NCBI RefSeq assembly: GCF_020177375.1
Contig: NZ_JAIWHV010000001.1
Location: 62,001-126,000 of the forward strand
Source: Saliphagus infecundisoli
Lineage (GTDB): Archaea; Halobacteriota; Halobacteria; Halobacteriales; Natrialbaceae
Length of the DNA: 64,000 nucleotides
Direction of reading: 5' to 3'
The notes under the pieces are model-generated. The model did not search any database and had not been told where the DNA came from. It saw only the letters and a program-made list of their open reading frames with translations. The number at the start of each line of letters is the position of its first letter. The first letter of the stretch is position 1. Shown one piece after another: positions 26,080-34,363 of the stretch. The position numbers and the translations under genes are program-made.

Positions 26080-26382
26080 TCAGTCGGCCGGGTAGACGTG
26101 GACGCTGTCGGGTCGGACGACCACCGTCGCCGATCCGACGGTGAACCGGACCTCGCCGTCGCCCCGCCGGCGCCCGTCGTAGCGGTCGGCAAAGAGGGCG
26201 TCGAGGGCTTCGGGATCGACGTACTCGTAGAGCCGAACGCTGGCGTCGTGGACGTCCTCGCCGCGGTAGTCGGCGATGGCCGTCGCGGCGGCGACGCTCG
26301 GCGGTTCGCTTTCGTCCCGGTCGTATCTGACGGGATGGCCTCCGTCCCCGAACTCGGAGCCACCTGTAGCTTGTCTACTCAT
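26080..26382 (-). CDS. HalOD1 output-domain protein
   Basis: A 100-residue protein made up of a single HalOD1 domain: VAAATAIADYRGEDVHD, then LYEYVDPEALDALFA, and a strand pair ending VVVRPDSVHVYPAD. HalOD1 is a small haloarchaea-specific domain often placed at the output of signalling proteins; its biochemical role is not known. The ATG at 26382 is preferred to one 13 codons upstream, since the longer version adds Cys/Arg-rich residues. An AT-rich box and a palindrome lie upstream. Confidence 0.75.
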   Translation of the reverse strand: MSRQATGGSEFGDGGHPVRYDRDESEPPSVAAATAIADYRGEDVHDASVRLYEYVDPEALDALFADRYDGRRRGDGEVRFTVGSATVVVRPDSVHVYPAD

Positions 26383-26391
26383 GCTCTCTTT

Positions 26392-26405
26392 GCGCCCCGT
26401 GGCGC
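26392..26405 (-). promoter_or_regulatory. Palindrome in the leader of the HalOD1 gene
   Basis: GCGCC-CCGT-GGCGC forms a 5-bp hairpin or operator-like inverted repeat, 10 bases before the ATG at 26382. An AT-rich box, CCTATATACTATG on the minus strand (about 26426-26438), lies about 50 bases before the ATG, so the repeat would be in a short 5' leader. This is a weak call. Confidence 0.3.
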
Positions 26406-26526
26406 ATGCCCGACACGCCAACGGCCCATAGTATATAGGTACCGTCAGACAACACCGACTGAGAACGGCGCCGCCGCTGGCGAGCGGGGCTTCCGGCTAC
26501 CACGAACGATACTAAATCGCTGCCGG

Positions 26527-27387
26527 TCAGTTTCGCGCGTCGAGAAACCGCTCGAGTCGGGCGCGGTCGGGCCCCGTCTGGGCGCCCTCGCTGGTCGTCG
26601 CCATCGCACCACAGGCGTTGCCGTACGCGAGGGCTCGTTTCTCGCAGGCTCCCTCAAGGGTCGCCGCGAGAAAGCCGGCGGCGAAGGCGTCGCCCGCGCC
26701 GGTCGTATCGACCGTGTCGACGGCGAACCCGGGATGGTGTCGGCGTCCCTCCGCGGTTCGCAACTCGGCGCCGTCGGCGCCGTCGGTGACGACGAGCGCG
26801 TAGTCGCCGTCCTCGGGCAGCGACTCGGCCTCGCGGGCGGTCGCGAAGACGGTGTCGACGTGGGCGAAGACGCCGTCGTAGGTCCGCTCGCCGACCCGCC
26901 GGCCGGGATCGAAGCTCACCCCCACCCCGGCCTCGCTCGCGACCCGTGCGATGCGGGCGGCTGTCGCGGGCCGCTGGCTCGTGAGGTGGACGTGGCCGGC
27001 CCGCCGGACGCGTTCGGGATCGACGTCGCCGGGCTCGATCGCCTCGTTGACGCCGTCGGTGCCCAGCAGGGCGACCTCGCCGCGGTCGTCGACGAGGACG
27101 TGCTTGACGGCGGTCGGACCCTCGGGGGCCTCCCGTAGCCCCGCGGTCGAAACCCCCTCTCGTTCTAGGGTGGCCGCCGCGCGGGCCCCCGCCTCGTCGG
27201 TGCCGACGCTCCCCACGATCCCCGCGGGAACCGAGAGCCGCGAGAGCGAGACGGCGACGTTCGCGGCGCTGCCCCCACACGAGCGGTCGAACGACCGGAT
27301 CGCGGACTCGGCGTCGGGCTCGGGGAGCCGGTCGACGCGGACGATCACGTCACAGTTGACGTGGCCGGCGGCCAGTACGGGACCCAC
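26527..27387 (-). CDS. PfkB-family carbohydrate/nucleoside kinase
   Basis: A 286-residue ribokinase-fold kinase. The substrate glycine pair is in SCGGSAANVAVSLSR (36-50) and the ATP/anion-hole signature is DTTGAGDAFAAGF (227-239), whose Asp233 is the catalytic base. It starts with GTG at 27387. The specific sugar is not evident: ribokinase, fructokinase, KDG kinase and nucleoside kinase all share these motifs. A nucleoside phosphorylase lies two genes downstream, which makes a salvage role possible but unproven. Confidence 0.85.
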   Translation of the reverse strand: MGPVLAAGHVNCDVIVRVDRLPEPDAESAIRSFDRSCGGSAANVAVSLSRLSVPAGIVGSVGTDEAGARAAATLEREGVSTAGLREAPEGPTAVKHVLVDDRGEVALLGTDGVNEAIEPGDVDPERVRRAGHVHLTSQRPATAARIARVASEAGVGVSFDPGRRVGERTYDGVFAHVDTVFATAREAESLPEDGDYALVVTDGADGAELRTAEGRRHHPGFAVDTVDTTGAGDAFAAGFLAATLEGACEKRALAYGNACGAMATTSEGAQTGPDRARLERFLDARN

Positions 27388-27438
27388 TGTTCTCGGGCGG
27401 GATGCGGGCCGGGCGCAAAACGCTGACGGTTCCCCACC

Positions 27439-28245
27439 TCAGGCGACCAGAAAGAGGACGAGGTTGTGGAAGCCGGGGCCGAGGCCGACCGCGGCCACGA
27501 ACGCCAGCACGAGCCGCGCCTGATCGGGCTCCTCGCGGACGTACTCCGTAAAGAGGTAGACGATTGAAGCCGACAGCGCGACCTTCACGAGAGCGAACGG
27601 CCAGCCGGCCCCGAGGTACGCCGCGGTCGGCAGCGCCTCGCCGACCCCGAGGATGATCCGGGAGGCGGGCACCGTCTCGGCGACCCCCAGATGGTCGTAG
27701 CCGACGGCGGTCGTTACCCCATCCAGGGTGTGTCCGAAGACGACGAGCGCGCCCGTCGCTCGGGTGACGGCGATGGTCTCTCCGGAGAGGGCCCCGACGG
27801 CGGCCCACGCGAGGGCGGTGACGATCACCGTGGCCACCAGCGCGACCGCCGGCCAGAACGGCTCGATCGAGCCCGCGCCGGCGCCGAAGGAGACGGCGAC
27901 GGCGACGGCCGCGGCGAGGGTGAGCAGTCCGATCAGGCCGACCGGCCGGGCGGGCGAACTCGAGGAGACGACGGCGGCGAGCCAGACCAGGGCCGCGATC
28001 GCGGCGACCGTCAGGTAGACCGTCGGCGCGCCGACGAAGGGGGTGATCCAGTCGGGGAGCCCGCCGATCCCCTCGAGGACGTACAGCGTCGAGCCGACCA
28101 TCATCCAGGGCGCCAAAGCGAGGACGAGCCCGTCGGTCACCCGGGCCCGGAGGCGCCACAGCGCCGCGCCGGCGCCCGCGAGGACGGCGACGAGGGGCGC
28201 TAGGACGTACCACGCCGGGAGGACGAACTCGTCGGGAACGACCAT
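27439..28245 (-). CDS. DUF63 family membrane protein
   Basis: A 268-residue protein with seven or eight hydrophobic spans. Features include ALAPWMMVGSTLYVLEGIGG near the third span, GHTLDGVTTAVGYDHLG in the middle, with conserved His and Asp residues, and EALPTAAYLGAGWPFALVKV. This matches the archaeal DUF63 family, whose function is unknown. The ATG at 28245 gives MVVPDEFVLPAWYVLAP, a normal beginning; one 10 codons upstream is possible. Confidence 0.8.
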   Translation of the reverse strand: MVVPDEFVLPAWYVLAPLVAVLAGAGAALWRLRARVTDGLVLALAPWMMVGSTLYVLEGIGGLPDWITPFVGAPTVYLTVAAIAALVWLAAVVSSSSPARPVGLIGLLTLAAAVAVAVSFGAGAGSIEPFWPAVALVATVIVTALAWAAVGALSGETIAVTRATGALVVFGHTLDGVTTAVGYDHLGVAETVPASRIILGVGEALPTAAYLGAGWPFALVKVALSASIVYLFTEYVREEPDQARLVLAFVAAVGLGPGFHNLVLFLVA

Positions 28246-28288
28246 ATCCGAAAGCGAGAGGGCAGCGACTAACACCTTCCGATCCCGC

Positions 28289-29035
28289 TCAGAACTCCCC
28301 CTCCCGGATCGCCCGCTCGGCGGCCGCGAGCGCCTCGTCGGGGTCGAACGCCGCTGCGATCCGCTCCAGCTCCCCGTCGTCGGCCCCCGCGAGCTCGCGG
28401 GCGTGGGCGGTCATCGCCGGCAGCGCACGGACGACGTTGTCGACGATCGGGACGTCCGCGACCCGTGCCGTCCGCGAGCCGGGGTTGAGATCGATCGCGA
28501 CCACGACTTTCCCCATCGCCGCCAGCGCCTCGGCCCGGTCGCCGTCCTCCAGGGGAACGAGGACGGCATCGGCCGCGCCGATCCCGTCGGCGTCGACCGT
28601 CGCGCGCTCGTGGTCAAGTCCCGGGATCCGGCCGTCCGCGGTCAGTCCCTTCACGTCCGCCGCGCCGTGCTCGCGGAGGTGCTCCTCGATCGCTTCCATC
28701 CGCTCGTCGGTCCGGTTGAAGAGGTTGACCTCGAGGGCGGCGCTGACCGCGTCGGCGAGTTCGACCGTTTCTCCGGGTGCGAGCGCGGCGACGTTGCCGT
28801 TGACCGAGACGACGGGGTGGTCGGCGGCCAGCAGGCGGGCGACCCCCGCGCGGGCCGCCCGGTCGGCCGTCGGGATCGTCTCCTCGCCCAGCAGGTAGTC
28901 GAAGGCCTCGCCTCTCCCCTGGGCGATCAGCCCCTGGCGGCTCGTGATCCCCCGATCGACCCCCGCCTCGATCCGGTGGCGGGTCACGAGCGACTCGTAG
29001 CGGGGGTGGTCCTCGGGAAGCGCCGACTCGTCCAT
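28289..29035 (-). CDS. 4-phosphopantoate--beta-alanine ligase (phosphopantothenate synthetase)
   Basis: A 248-residue archaeal enzyme that joins phosphopantoate and beta-alanine with ATP to make phosphopantothenate, replacing bacterial PanC in CoA synthesis. Markers are HPRYESLVTRHRIEAGVDRG (9-28), SVNGNVAALAPGE, EVNLFNRTDER, a run near LVPLEDGDRAEAL, and AIDLNPGSRTAR. Its partner pantoate kinase lies 78 bases upstream on the same strand, which supports the assignment. A six-base palindrome lies just before the ATG. Confidence 0.92.
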   Translation of the reverse strand: MDESALPEDHPRYESLVTRHRIEAGVDRGITSRQGLIAQGRGEAFDYLLGEETIPTADRAARAGVARLLAADHPVVSVNGNVAALAPGETVELADAVSAALEVNLFNRTDERMEAIEEHLREHGAADVKGLTADGRIPGLDHERATVDADGIGAADAVLVPLEDGDRAEALAAMGKVVVAIDLNPGSRTARVADVPIVDNVVRALPAMTAHARELAGADDGELERIAAAFDPDEALAAAERAIREGEF

Positions 29036-29039
29036 CGGT

Positions 29040-29054
29040 CCCCGCTCGGCGGGG
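29040..29054 (-). promoter_or_regulatory. Palindrome before the phosphopantothenate synthetase gene
   Basis: CCCCGC-TCG-GCGGGG is a perfect 6-bp inverted repeat ending 5 bases before the ATG at 29035. A T-run on the minus strand (about 29059-29066) lies just upstream and could be a TATA-like box or a terminator for pantoate kinase. Both readings are possible. Confidence 0.3.
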
Positions 29055-29113
29055 GGCGGAAAAAAGGCCGACGGTTCCGCGGCCCGGGATCGGCTCCCGG
29101 AGCCGGGCCCCGC

Positions 29114-29971
29114 TCACCCCTCCAGCGTCGCCCCCGCCGGATCGATCGCACAGACCGCGGGGTCGTAGCCCGCGTCGGTGAGACCGGTGCCGACGGCGAA
29201 GGCGGTGTCGCCGAGCATCGCCATCGACGCCTGGCCGCCCTCAGCGGCGACGGCCTCGATCGCCTCGCGCGCCTCGGGGGTGAGCAGGTCGGCCTCGCGG
29301 GCGAACCGCCGGGAGGCGTGGATCACGGAGGACAGCGTCGGCTCCGAGACCACCCGCGAGAGGGCCCGCTTGCCGGCCTCGGTCAGCCGGTCTGTCTCGC
29401 CGGCGAGCACGTCCGCTGTCGAGCGCTCGCCGAAGGTCACGTACTCCACACGCGCGCGCGCCGGGACGGCGTCGATCGAGTTGACCGCGGGCGCGCCGGG
29501 CTCGAGCCGGATCGGGACCCCGCCGCGGGCCTGGGCGACGACGTCTCCGAGCCCCGTGCCCGCCCGAACGTCGGCAGCGTGGGCGATCGTCACCAGCTCG
29601 TTCTCCGAGAGCCGGCGGTCGAACGCGGCGTTCGCCGCGAGCGCGGTGCCGAGCGCCATCGCCCCCGAGACGCCGAAGCCGGCGCCCAGCGGGAGGTCGG
29701 CGTCGATCTCGAGGCGGACGCCCGCATCGAGCTCGAGGGTCTCGAGGACCGTCTCCACGGCGTCGATCGACCCGGGCGACATGCGTTGGCGGTCGCCGCC
29801 GGCGTCCTCGAGGACGACCGCCGTCTTCCCGTCGGCGGGCTCGACCGTCACTCCCACGCCGTCGGTGAGCGCGAGCCCGGCACCCCGCGAGCCCGCTTCG
29901 GTCGGGTCCTCCGCGGGGTGGGCGCTAAAGAACCCCGTCACGTGGCCCGGGACGAACGCCGTCGCCTGCAT
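29114..29971 (-). CDS. Pantoate kinase
   Basis: A 285-residue GHMP-superfamily kinase that phosphorylates pantoate in the archaeal CoA pathway. The ATP-binding loop is PLGAGFGVSGA (94-104), preceded by the N-terminal FVPGHVTGFFSAH that is typical of PoK. The C-terminal region lies around SMAMLGDTAFAVG. The product is used by phosphopantothenate synthetase, encoded immediately downstream. Promoter and palindrome elements are described separately. Confidence 0.92.
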   Translation of the reverse strand: MQATAFVPGHVTGFFSAHPAEDPTEAGSRGAGLALTDGVGVTVEPADGKTAVVLEDAGGDRQRMSPGSIDAVETVLETLELDAGVRLEIDADLPLGAGFGVSGAMALGTALAANAAFDRRLSENELVTIAHAADVRAGTGLGDVVAQARGGVPIRLEPGAPAVNSIDAVPARARVEYVTFGERSTADVLAGETDRLTEAGKRALSRVVSEPTLSSVIHASRRFAREADLLTPEAREAIEAVAAEGGQASMAMLGDTAFAVGTGLTDAGYDPAVCAIDPAGATLEG

Positions 29972-29993
29972 GGGTCGGCGTTCCCGCCGACCC
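29972..29993 (-). promoter_or_regulatory. Nine-base palindrome within the pantoate kinase promoter
   Basis: GGGTCGGCG-TTCC-CGCCGACCC is a perfect 9-bp inverted repeat directly abutting the ATG (start codon at 29969-29971). It fills the space between the TATA-like box at 29994-30004 and the start codon. Since the transcript should be leaderless, a protein bound here would block initiation, so it looks like an operator. Confidence 0.5.
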
Positions 29994-30004
29994 CGTATAA
30001 ACGG
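29994..30004 (-). promoter_or_regulatory. TATA-like box of pantoate kinase
   Basis: CCGTTTATACG on the minus strand is centred about 28 bases before the ATG at 29971. It fits the haloarchaeal TTTAWA box with leaderless spacing. Confidence 0.55.
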
Positions 30005-30034
30005 TGGAGGTTCGGCGCTCGCGGCCGGCTCGGG

Positions 30035-30583
30035 TCAGCTAAAGCCCCGGCCGACGCCGTCCTCCTCGACCAACTCGTCGAGCTCGGCCGAGAGCAGCCT
30101 GTCGGCCTCCTCGAACCGTTCGGATAGCTCGCCGAGTTCGTCGGGCCGGTCGTACTGGTCGTAGGCCATCGGGCCGAACGCGGGGCTCTCCATCGCCTCC
30201 ATCACGTCGTCGAACATGTCTCCCGGCGTCGTCGGCGCGTCGGCGTGGGCCCGGACGACCTCCTCGACCCGGCTGGCCTGCTCGCTGGCGTGGTCCTCGT
30301 CCTCGGGGGCCGACCGGACCGCAAAGCGTCCCGTCCCCTCCTCGGGGAGGAAGCTCCCGATCTCGTCGTCGAGCGAGCGTGCGACCCGGCTCCCGACGCC
30401 TCTGACCTCGTAGGGGTTCTTCGCGTAGGTCTTCAGGAAGAAGACGCCCGCGGCCGGGTGCGCGAGGTAGAGGTCCTCGCCGACCCCGCCCGAACGGTCG
30501 CCGGCGACGGCCCGCCAGTCGTCGGCAGCAACGTCGCGCTCGGTCACGTCGGCGACGACGTCCTGCCAGTCACGGATCCGCAT
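30035..30583 (-). CDS. Conserved haloarchaeal protein, unknown function
   Basis: A 182-residue acidic soluble protein. It begins MRIRDWQDVVADVTERD, contains a strand-rich middle (GEDLYLAHPAAGVFFLKTYA) and helical segments in the second half (AFGPMAYDQYDRPDELGE, then an Asp/Glu-rich C-terminus). No catalytic, metal or membrane motif is seen. It lies 64 bases upstream of pantoate kinase on the same strand, but the latter has its own promoter. I do not recognise the family. Confidence 0.7.
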   Translation of the reverse strand: MRIRDWQDVVADVTERDVAADDWRAVAGDRSGGVGEDLYLAHPAAGVFFLKTYAKNPYEVRGVGSRVARSLDDEIGSFLPEEGTGRFAVRSAPEDEDHASEQASRVEEVVRAHADAPTTPGDMFDDVMEAMESPAFGPMAYDQYDRPDELGELSERFEEADRLLSAELDELVEEDGVGRGFS

Positions 30584-30764
30584 ACCCGGAGTTGCGAGCC
30601 GACCGGAAAGAACGTATCGGTCATCGGGTCGGAGGAAACGATGTCACGATCGACCGTACCGACGGGCCACGATCGCCGGTCCACTGACTTCCCTCCGACC
30701 CTATTGGTCCACGGGCCGCGCCCGAACCGAAACGGCTACGGGTGAGCCCTCGACAGGGAGGGCG

Positions 30765-31010
30765 ATGTCAACGACGGAGCGCCACCCGACCCTCGCGCCC
30801 TTTCTCGCCGCGCCCGCTCGCGGTCTTTTGCTCTCGGTCGCCCCGCTCGCGCTCGCGGCCGCCCAGCTCGCCAACAGCTACGCCAATGACCTCCCGGCCG
30901 CGGTCGCCGTCGGCTTCGCCGCCGCGATGGTCGCGTTCGCGGTCGTCGCGACGCGCCACCACGCCGCCGAGTGGCGACTGAACCGGCTCGAGGGGACGTT
31001 CGGGGAGTAA
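30765..31010 (+). CDS. Small two-span membrane protein, unknown function
   Basis: An 81-residue protein with spans LLLSVAPLALAAAQLAN and AVAVGFAAAMVAFAVVATR, and a polar C-terminal tail RHHAAEWRLNRLEGTFGE. A purine-rich AGGGAGGG lies just before the ATG at 30765 and may serve as a ribosome-binding site. It is convergent with the SPW protein (9-base gap). No family is recognised. Confidence 0.6.
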   Translation: MSTTERHPTLAPFLAAPARGLLLSVAPLALAAAQLANSYANDLPAAVAVGFAAAMVAFAVVATRHHAAEWRLNRLEGTFGE

Positions 31011-31018
31011 ACTCGCGA

Positions 31019-31636
31019 TTACCGTACGCCTGCCTCCCCGGCGAGGTCGGCACGCGCCTCGCGGGATTCATAGAGGACGTACCCCGAGAGGACGGCGACG
31101 AGCAGCCCCGCCACGGCCGTCGACCAGGCGGCGCCGCCGGCGAGCCCGAGGGCGGCGACGGCGACGATCAGCCAGATCCCCAGCAGGGCGACGAGACCGG
31201 CGACGCCGAGGGTCGGCGGATGGCCGGTCAGTCCCCGGTAGTACTCGTAGCCGGCCCCGAGGAAGATCACGGCGCCGACGAGGACGTTGTTCCAGAGCGC
31301 GGCCGCTCCCATCCCGTAGCCGAACGCCGAGACGGCGACCCAGGCGCCCAGAAGGGCGGCGACCCCGCTCGCGATCCGCCCCGTTCGACGCCGGTCGGTC
31401 GCGGGTCGCTCTCGGCTCCCTCCTCGGTCCCCCCGCCTTCCGCGCTCCCGATCGGGCGCGATCGGCTCCCCGTCGGGCTGTGGGCCCGGCGTCGGCCCGG
31501 ACCGGTCGTCCCGTTCGGCTCCGACGTCGCTGTCGGCGCGGTCGTCCTCGCGTTCGTCGTACCCGAACTCGCCGTCAGCGGGCTCGTCCACGCGCTCGTC
31601 GGTACCGGTCCGCTCGCCGGTGTCGTCGTTTGCCAT
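31019..31636 (-). CDS. SPW-repeat membrane protein with disordered N-terminus
   Basis: A 205-residue protein. Residues 1-90 are a charged, low-complexity cytosolic stretch. Residues 91-200 carry four spans that resemble two SPW repeats: LGAWVAVSAFGYGMG followed by ALWNNVLVGAVIF, then a second, weaker copy LGIWLIVAVAALG with AWSTAVAGLLVAVLS. In SPW proteins the W-(x)3-SPF and WN-N pattern is typical; here SPF is degenerate. Function is unknown. A longer open frame exists upstream, and the ATG at 31636 is chosen because coding character starts there. Confidence 0.65.
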   Translation of the reverse strand: MANDDTGERTGTDERVDEPADGEFGYDEREDDRADSDVGAERDDRSGPTPGPQPDGEPIAPDRERGRRGDRGGSRERPATDRRRTGRIASGVAALLGAWVAVSAFGYGMGAAALWNNVLVGAVIFLGAGYEYYRGLTGHPPTLGVAGLVALLGIWLIVAVAALGLAGGAAWSTAVAGLLVAVLSGYVLYESREARADLAGEAGVR

Positions 31637-31710
31637 GTCCGGGGCTCCGGCGTGACCACTGAAAAACGCCGCCGACCGTTTCACGCCTCCATCGACCCCT
31701 TCCGGAGTAA

Positions 31711-33081
31711 TCACGCGTTGGAACCGACCGGCCGGAGCCCGCAGTCCCCCGCCTCGTCGAGCGCTTCCTCGGCGGCCTCGACGTACTCCTCCTCCCGTCC
31801 TCCGTCGCCCGATCGTGCCGCGTCGGCCGCCCAGTAGTAGCGATCGGCCGCCCTCGCCATCGCCGCGGCCGTACAGTCGATCGCCGCGATCGCGCCGGCG
31901 AACGCCGACGACTCCGGAGGCTCGAACCCGGCCCGAACGTCCTCGAACGCCTCCCGGCTCGTCTCGAACGACGAGCGAGCCGTCACATACGCCCCGCGCT
32001 CGAACACCTCGTGGCTCTCCCCGAAGCGCTCCTCGGCCGAAAGCAGTCCCTCGACGGTCCCGGCGATCTCCCCGGCGGCCCGGTCGTCGGCCACGAGGGA
32101 GGACCGCCGCTCGTCGACCCACGACCAGTCGACCGCCTCGACGGAGTCGAGGTCGCCTTCGGCCGCCTCAGCCGCCTCCTCGATCGCCCCGATCCGTCCG
32201 GCTCCCGACTCCAGTTCGCGGGCGACGTCCTCGGCGACGTAGGTCGCCCGGTCGTCCTCGCCCTCCCCGAGCGCCTCGAGCAGGCGGTCGACCGATCGGG
32301 CGATCCCGTGGAGCCACGGCTGGCCTTCGAGCAGGGTTCGGACGAACGCGACGGCGGATTCGATCGCCGACAGCGTGGCTTCCTGGTCGTCGGTCGCCTC
32401 GAACTCCCGGGCGTCGGCGACGGCGAGGCGCGCCGCCGAGAGCCGGTCGGCGATCGGTCGGGTCGAGAGCTCGTCGGTGGCGTCGAGGACGTCCCCGCTC
32501 TGGTCGTCGAGGTCGGCGACCGCCGCCGAGAGCTCCGACTGCGCCCGGTCGATTGCCTCGGCCGCGCGTTCGGCCTCGGTCGGCTCGATCCTGAGGATCA
32601 CCCGGGCGTCGCCCGAAAGCTCGACGTCCTCGACTGTCTGGCGGTCGCCGGCGATCGCCCCGGCCTGGTAGCTCCCCTCGGGCAGGGTCGCCTCGGCGGC
32701 GCCGCTCCCGTCGGTCGTCGCCCGGTCGGCGCCCTCGAAGGCGTCGATCGGCTCGCCGTTCTCGGCGACGGCGACGGTCGCGCCCTCGATCGGTTCGCCC
32801 TCGGCGTCGATCACGAGGACTACCAGCTCGTACTCCGGCGGCTCGTCGGACTCGTTCCCGGTCGCTTCTGGACTCTCGTTACCGGTTTCGTTCGCCGTCT
32901 CGTTTTCGTCCCCGCCGATCGTCGTCGCGTTCCCGTCTTCGGCCGTGTCATCCGCCGAGTTCCCGCCGTCGGGCGTGTCGTCCGTCTGAGTGGCGTCCTC
33001 GTCGGCGTCGTCACTCCCGTCGCCCGAACAGCCCGCGAGCGCGGCCGCCGCGCCGGCGGCGAGCACCGCCCGACGCTTCAT
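31711..33081 (-). CDS. Tat-type lipoprotein with carboxypeptidase-regulatory-like domain
   Basis: A 456-residue secreted lipoprotein. MKRRAVLAAGAAAALAGC gives a twin-arginine signal with a lipobox; Cys18 would be lipidated. An acidic, Asn/Thr-rich linker with several N-X-S/T sequons follows (19-85). Next is an Ig-like carboxypeptidase-regulatory domain (about 88-165, starting ELVVLVIDAEGEPIEGATVA). The remaining 290 residues are long acidic helices without a recognised domain. It probably sits on the outer face of the membrane; its ligand is unknown. Confidence 0.8.
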   Translation of the reverse strand: MKRRAVLAAGAAAALAGCSGDGSDDADEDATQTDDTPDGGNSADDTAEDGNATTIGGDENETANETGNESPEATGNESDEPPEYELVVLVIDAEGEPIEGATVAVAENGEPIDAFEGADRATTDGSGAAEATLPEGSYQAGAIAGDRQTVEDVELSGDARVILRIEPTEAERAAEAIDRAQSELSAAVADLDDQSGDVLDATDELSTRPIADRLSAARLAVADAREFEATDDQEATLSAIESAVAFVRTLLEGQPWLHGIARSVDRLLEALGEGEDDRATYVAEDVARELESGAGRIGAIEEAAEAAEGDLDSVEAVDWSWVDERRSSLVADDRAAGEIAGTVEGLLSAEERFGESHEVFERGAYVTARSSFETSREAFEDVRAGFEPPESSAFAGAIAAIDCTAAAMARAADRYYWAADAARSGDGGREEEYVEAAEEALDEAGDCGLRPVGSNA

Positions 33082-33143
33082 GGCCCTATTCCGGCACGAG
33101 CGGTGATAAATGTAAAGCCGGCTCTTCTCCAGACTGGCGCCGG

Positions 33144-33908
33144 TCAGTAGACGGCGACGTCATCGAACGCCCCGCCGTAGGCGATGTGGTCGGGGTGGGT
33201 CGGCTCCATTCCCTTCAGGAACAGCCGCTCGATCTTCTCCCAGCTGTTCTCCCAGCCGAGGTGGCCGAGCTCCCGGGCCGTCGTCGCCCACCGGCCGACG
33301 CCCGTCTCGTGGACGACCCGGCGGGGCGCGTCGTCGTGAAACGCCTCGACCAGCCCCTCGGCGCCGTCGATCGCGCGGTCGAAGGCGGTGTAGGCGATCC
33401 CGACCGTCGAGGGCAGGTGGGCGTACGAGGAGCCGAAGGGGGGGTAGTCGAAGGCGTCGGCGATCGCCCGAGCCCGGCGGTTGTGCCGGGGGAGGTGCTT
33501 CGGGTTGTAGACCTCGATCGCGTCGACGGTCTCGCGATGGCGCGCCAGCTCCTCCCGGCCCAGACTCACCGTGGCGAACTCCGGGTGAGGCGCGAGAACG
33601 GCGGCGCCCTGGCGCTCGAGTTCGGCCATCGCGGCGTCGAGCGTAATGAAGTCGGGGACGGGTTCGCGGAGTCCGATCGCCAGCACGTGCTTCCGGTCGG
33701 CGACCGACCCCGTAAACACCTCGCGGGCGGGGATCACGAGCAGGTCGTCGCTCGAGTACGCCGCCGCGGCGGCCCGGATCTCCGGAAGGCGGGTGAAGTG
33801 GGGGGCGTAGACGATCGCGTCGAGGCCGGCGCCGATCGCCCGCTCGACGACCCGGTCGGTGAGGACCTTCACGTGGGGATCGACCCGGAACTCGTCGCGT
33901 TCGGACAC
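33144..33908 (-). CDS. PHP-domain metal-dependent phosphoesterase-like protein
   Basis: A protein of about 254 residues. PHP motifs are VDPHVKV (variant of the first D-x-H), YAPHFTRLPE, IPAREVFTG and LAPHPEFATVS, with SSYAHLPSTVG near the C-terminus standing in for the late D-x-H motif. The first motif has DPH rather than DxHxH, so the metal site could be reduced. The GTG at 33908 gives MSERDEFRVDPH and fits a TATA-like CATAAC near 33937; the GTG at 33926 is the alternative. Related archaeal PHP proteins act on nucleotides or sugar phosphates; the substrate is unknown. Confidence 0.75.
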   Translation of the reverse strand: MSERDEFRVDPHVKVLTDRVVERAIGAGLDAIVYAPHFTRLPEIRAAAAAYSSDDLLVIPAREVFTGSVADRKHVLAIGLREPVPDFITLDAAMAELERQGAAVLAPHPEFATVSLGREELARHRETVDAIEVYNPKHLPRHNRRARAIADAFDYPPFGSSYAHLPSTVGIAYTAFDRAIDGAEGLVEAFHDDAPRRVVHETGVGRWATTARELGHLGWENSWEKIERLFLKGMEPTHPDHIAYGGAFDDVAVY

Positions 33909-34004
33909 GGAGTGGCGTTTCGCCACCGCCGAGTTATGGGTTCCTATTCTCCCGCCGGCTCCGCTCTCTCACACCCGTTCCGGGATGGCCAGACCCCGGG
34001 TCGG

Positions 34005-34253
34005 CTACTCGCCGCGGTACTCGATGGTGAGGCCGTCGTCGTTCGGCCGCGGCTCGACCTGCTTTACTGACGTGTTGGCGTAGAGGGCGACGGGGAGCCA
34101 CGGGGAGAGTTCGTCGACCGTGACCCCGTTGTGGTTCCGGCGTACCTCCTCCACGAACGTGTGGACCTCCTCGGAGATCGAGGCCGCCTCGACCGACAGG
34201 TTGTTCCGGACGACCCCCGAGCGGCCGCGTTCGTCGACGACGTACAGTCGCAT
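34005..34253 (-). CDS. Small conserved haloarchaeal protein, unknown function
   Basis: An 82-residue protein: MRLYVVDERGRSGVVRNNLS, then a helix ISEEVHTFVEEVRRNHNGVT, and a strand-rich C-terminus VALYANTSVKQVEPRPNDDG. It is neither membrane-bound nor secreted. The context is small regulator-like genes (HalOD1, DUF7344) on the same strand, so a regulatory role is possible. No family is named with confidence. Confidence 0.65.
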   Translation of the reverse strand: MRLYVVDERGRSGVVRNNLSVEAASISEEVHTFVEEVRRNHNGVTVDELSPWLPVALYANTSVKQVEPRPNDDGLTIEYRGE

Positions 34254-34363
34254 TTCGGTTCGATCCGTTCACGGAACCTACGGGCGCACGCAAAAGGAGT
34301 TCCCCGGAACCTGCCGGCAGGGTTCGTCCGGCTCCCCGATCGCGGTCCGGAACCGCGTCCCCG

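Noticed and set aside
33144-33908. The first PHP protein as a pseudogene because its first motif is DPH rather than DxHxH
   Set aside because: The frame is intact and the other PHP motifs are present; the variation may be a family trait.
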